Shown: positions 60,782 through 64,000 of the stretch, one piece after another
Position numbering within the stretch: position 1 is the first letter of the stretch
Layout of the letters: each line of letters begins with the position of its first letter
NCBI RefSeq assembly: GCF_019649015.1
Contig: NZ_BLPI01000001.1
Span: forward strand, 2,683,001-2,747,000
Reading direction: 5' to 3'
Length of the DNA stretch: 64,000 nt
Origin: Agarivorans litoreus
GTDB taxonomy: Bacteria > Pseudomonadota > Gammaproteobacteria > Enterobacterales > Celerinatantimonadaceae
Notes under the pieces: generated by a model
Database searches by the model: none
What the model was told of the DNA's origin: nothing
What the model saw: the letters and a program-made list of their open reading frames with translations, nothing else
Made by a program: the position numbers and the translations under genes

Positions 60782-62875
60782 ATGGCTCGTACAACTCCAA
60801 TTGAGCGCTACCGTAACATTGGTATTGTTGCTCATGTTGACGCTGGCAAAACAACAACTACAGAACGTGTCCTTTTCTACACTGGTCTATCTCACAAAAT
60901 CGGTGAGGTGCATGATGGCGCAGCCACTATGGACTGGATGGAGCAAGAACAAGAACGCGGTATTACCATCACCTCTGCGGCTACTACCACCTTTTGGCGT
61001 GGTATGAACGCCCAGTACGACGAACACCGTATTAATATCATCGATACCCCTGGGCACGTTGACTTCACTATTGAAGTTGAACGTTCATTGCGTGTATTAG
61101 ATGGTGCAGTTGTTGTATTTTGTGGTTCATCTGGTGTTGAACCTCAATCAGAGACAGTGTGGCGCCAAGCTGACAAATATTCTGTTCCTCGAATGGTATT
61201 CGTGAACAAAATGGATAGAGCTGGTGCAGACTTTGAACGAGTAATTGATCAAATCCGTGATCGCTTAGGTGCCAACTGTGTACCTATTCAGTTGAACATA
61301 GGCGCTGAGGACGAATTTGTTGGTGTTATTGACCTGATTAAAATGAAGGCCATTAACTGGAACGAAGCAGACCAAGGTACCACCTTCAATTACGAAGATA
61401 TTCCTGCTCATTTGGTAGAGCGTGCAGAGGCTTTACACGAAGAACTCGTAGATGCTGCTGCAGAAGCTACTGATGAGTTAATGGATAAATATCTTGAAGA
61501 AGGCGAGTTGACTGAAGCCGAGATTAAGTTTGGTTTGCGTAAGCGCACCCTAAACAATGAGATCGTGTTAGCGACTTGTGGTAGTGCATTTAAAAACAAA
61601 GGTGTTCAAGCAGTGCTTGATGCGGTTGTAGAATACTTGCCTGCTCCAAACCACGTTGTAGCAATTAAAGGTACAGACGAGAAGGACAATGAAGTTGCTT
61701 GTCCGGCAGATGACGACGCGCCGTTTGCGGCACTTGCGTTTAAAATTGCCACCGACCCATTTGTGGGTACACTAACCTTTATGCGTGTTTATTCGGGGAC
61801 GGTTGAAACCGGCACTGCGGTGTATAACTCGGTTAAACAGAAACGTGAACGTCTAGGTCGTATGGTGCAAATGCATTCAAATGACCGAAAAGAGATCAAA
61901 GAAGTTCGCGCTGGTGATATTGCCGCCGCGATTGGTCTTAAAGACGTAACCACGGGTGACACTTTATGCGATATGAACCGTAAAGTGATTCTTGAACGTA
62001 TGGAATTTCCTGAGCCGGTAATTCAGATTGCCGTAGAGCCTCGTACCAAAGCTGACCAAGAAAAAATGGGTGTAGCTTTAGGTAAGTTGGCTGCTGAGGA
62101 TCCATCGTTCCGCGTAGAAACTAACGAAGAATCTGGACAAACCCTTATCTCTGGTATGGGTGAGTTACACTTAGATATCATCGTAGATCGCATGAAGCGC
62201 GAATTTAGCGTGGACTGTAATGTTGGTAAACCTCAAGTCGCTTATCGCGAAGCAATCCGTAAGAAGGTTGAGGTTGAAGGAAAGTTTGTACGTCAATCGG
62301 GTGGTCGTGGTCAATACGGTCATGTTTGGTTGCGTATGGAACCTCTAGAGCCAGGTGCTGGTTACGAATTTGTCAATGAAATCGTTGGTGGTGTTGTTCC
62401 AAAAGAATACATCCCAGCTGTTGATAAAGGCTGTAAAGAGCAGATGGATCAGGGTGTATTGGCTGGCTATCCGCTACTTGATGTTAAGGTCACCTTATTC
62501 GATGGATCATTCCACGATGTTGACTCTAACGAAATGGCGTTTAAAATTGCCGGTGCAATGGGCTTTAAGAAAGGTGCATTGGACGCTGATCCAGTACTGC
62601 TCGAGCCGATGATGAAAGTAGAAGTTACAACCCCTGAAGATTGGATGGGTGATGTAGTGGGTGACTTGAATCGTCGTCGTGGCATAATTGAAGGCATGGA
62701 CGATGGGGCTGCGGGCTTAAAGATTGTTAAGTCTAAGGTGCCGCTGTCTGCAATGTTCGGCTATGCTACAGATCTACGTTCGGCAACTCAGGGGCGAGCC
62801 TCTTACTCTATGGAGTTCCTAGAGTACAACGAAGCGCCGAAAAATGTTGCTGATGCTATTGTTGAAGCAAAGTAA
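60782..62875 (+). CDS. fusA: Elongation factor G
   Basis: 697 residues. Translocase GTPase: [55 protein letters not shown]. Domain II-V blocks are complete to the C-terminus ([18 protein letters not shown]). GAGGATAACA before the ATG. Confidence 0.99.
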   Translation: MARTTPIERYRNIGIVAHVDAGKTTTTERVLFYTGLSHKIGEVHDGAATMDWMEQEQERGITITSAATTTFWRGMNAQYDEHRINIIDTPGHVDFTIEVERSLRVLDGAVVVFCGSSGVEPQSETVWRQADKYSVPRMVFVNKMDRAGADFERVIDQIRDRLGANCVPIQLNIGAEDEFVGVIDLIKMKAINWNEADQGTTFNYEDIPAHLVERAEALHEELVDAAAEATDELMDKYLEEGELTEAEIKFGLRKRTLNNEIVLATCGSAFKNKGVQAVLDAVVEYLPAPNHVVAIKGTDEKDNEVACPADDDAPFAALAFKIATDPFVGTLTFMRVYSGTVETGTAVYNSVKQKRERLGRMVQMHSNDRKEIKEVRAGDIAAAIGLKDVTTGDTLCDMNRKVILERMEFPEPVIQIAVEPRTKADQEKMGVALGKLAAEDPSFRVETNEESGQTLISGMGELHLDIIVDRMKREFSVDCNVGKPQVAYREAIRKKVEVEGKFVRQSGGRGQYGHVWLRMEPLEPGAGYEFVNEIVGGVVPKEYIPAVDKGCKEQMDQGVLAGYPLLDVKVTLFDGSFHDVDSNEMAFKIAGAMGFKKGALDADPVLLEPMMKVEVTTPEDWMGDVVGDLNRRRGIIEGMDDGAAGLKIVKSKVPLSAMFGYATDLRSATQGRASYSMEFLEYNEAPKNVADAIVEAK

Positions 62876-62941
62876 ACTAATTCAACTATGATTAATCTGT
62901 CTCGGGTGAGGCAGATTGGAATGGAAAAGAAGGTACATATC

Positions 62942-64000
62942 GTGTCTAAAGAAAAATTTGAACGTTCAAAACCGCACGTAAACGTTGGTACAATTGGCCA
63001 CGTTGACCACGGTAAAACAACTCTAACAGCTGCTATTACCAACGTACTTGCAAAAGTATACGGTGGTGAAGCTAAAGATTTCGCAGCAATCGATAACGCT
63101 CCAGAAGAGCGCGAGCGCGGTATCACCATTTCTACTTCACACGTAGAGTACGACACACCAACTCGTCACTACGCACACGTAGACTGTCCTGGACACGCCG
63201 ATTACGTTAAAAACATGATCACTGGTGCAGCACAAATGGACGGCGCTATCCTAGTAGTAGCGTCTACAGATGGCCCAATGCCACAAACCCGTGAGCACAT
63301 CCTACTTTCTCGTCAGGTTGGTGTACCTTACATCATCGTATTCATGAACAAATGTGACATGGTAGACGACGAAGAGCTTCTAGAATTAGTAGAAATGGAA
63401 GTACGTGAACTTCTATCAGAATACGAATTCCCAGGTGATGACATTCCAGTAATCCAAGGTTCAGCGCTTAAAGCCCTAGAAGGCGAAGAGCAATGGGAAG
63501 CAAAAATCATTGAGCTTGCAGAAGCACTAGATTCTTACATTCCAGAGCCAGAGCGTGACATCGACAAGCCATTCCTACTACCAATTGAAGATGTATTCTC
63601 AATTTCAGGTCGTGGTACGGTAGTAACAGGTCGTGTAGAGCGCGGTATCATCAAAGTTTCAGAAGAGATTGAAATTGTTGGTATCAAAGAAACTACAAAA
63701 ACAACCTGTACAGGTGTTGAAATGTTCCGCAAGCTTCTAGACGAAGGTCGTGCAGGTGAGAACTGTGGTATCTTGTTACGTGGTACTAAGCGTGATGACG
63801 TACAGCGTGGTCAAGTATTGGCAGCTCCTGGTTCAATTACTCCACACACCAAGTTTGAAGCAGAAGTATACGTACTAAGCAAAGACGAAGGTGGCCGTCA
63901 CACGCCATTCTTCAAAGGCTACCGTCCACAGTTCTACTTCCGTACAACTGACGTAACTGGTGCAGTAGAGTTACCAGAAGGCGTAGAAATGGTAATGCCA
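62942..64000 (+). CDS. tufA: Elongation factor Tu (copy A), 3' end outside window
   Basis: First 353 codons. GTG start after GAAGGTACATATC; the upstream bases differ from those of tufB, but from the second base of the start codon to the window edge I see no difference from tufB. Last visible gene of rpsL-rpsG-fusA-tufA. Confidence 0.98.
   Translation, partial: MSKEKFERSKPHVNVGTIGHVDHGKTTLTAAITNVLAKVYGGEAKDFAAIDNAPEERERGITISTSHVEYDTPTRHYAHVDCPGHADYVKNMITGAAQMDGAILVVASTDGPMPQTREHILLSRQVGVPYIIVFMNKCDMVDDEELLELVEMEVRELLSEYEFPGDDIPVIQGSALKALEGEEQWEAKIIELAEALDSYIPEPERDIDKPFLLPIEDVFSISGRGTVVTGRVERGIIKVSEEIEIVGIKETTKTTCTGVEMFRKLLDEGRAGENCGILLRGTKRDDVQRGQVLAAPGSITPHTKFEAEVYVLSKDEGGRHTPFFKGYRPQFYFRTTDVTGAVELPEGVEMVMP

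Overview
The window is chromosomal DNA of a marine-type gammaproteobacterium, most likely Alteromonadales or a near neighbour of Vibrionales. The genus (for example Agarivorans-like) is only a guess. The evidence is the gene neighbourhoods (gpmM-envC-yibQ, yibN-secB-gpsA, bioH/comF-nfuA, ppc/argCBFGH, coaA-tRNA-tufB-secE-nusG-rplKAJL-rpoBC, tusDCB-rpsL-rpsG-fusA-tufA), the ArgH-acetyltransferase fusion, and the MetJ- and ArgR-type operators. Coding density is high. No phage, integrase, CRISPR array or complete insertion sequence is visible.

Layout. 1-9.7 kb holds a cell-division and peptidoglycan operon on the minus strand (gpmM, envC, yibQ), divergent yibN, secB-gpsA with a periplasmic binding-like protein, the nfuA/comF/bioH cluster, and a pair of small genes of which the second encodes a SprA-like putative metalloprotease. 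9.7-20.2 kb holds tex, a secreted GH9 glucanase with a LacI-type regulator beside it, greB, a MetJ-controlled metF, a small lipoprotein, a gene-free stretch with a long hairpin, and an unassigned polytopic membrane protein. 20.4-29.4 kb holds ppc and the arginine operon argCBF-argG-argH(A). 29.4-33.4 kb holds an exonuclease-fold lipoprotein, a YjbR-type protein and a two-component pair (single REC protein plus a cNMP-binding-domain histidine kinase). Two 162-bp palindromic MITE-like elements lie at 20.2 and 30.7 kb.

33.5-64 kb is the translation and transcription core. It starts with an S10 operon (rpsJ to rpsQ) that has its own promoter, leader and attenuator. That operon ends in a strong terminator, and the spc operon does not follow it. 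Next come an orphan Wzc-like gene, coaA-murB-birA, four tRNAs and tufB, tRNA-Trp, secE-nusG, rplKA, rplJL, rpoBC, ridA, tusDCB, and the str operon ending in tufA, which is cut by the window edge. The two tuf genes read as identical over the visible part.

Most of the window is well-understood housekeeping DNA. I did not find a convincing new defence or mobile system. The points most worth a second look are the S10/spc split with the orphan Wzc-like protein, the loss of argE from its usual place between ppc and argC, the MITE pair, the paired -10-in-a-hairpin promoters at greB and rplK, the palindromes around the GH9/LacI pair, and the small-protein/metalloprotease pair at 8.5-9.7 kb.
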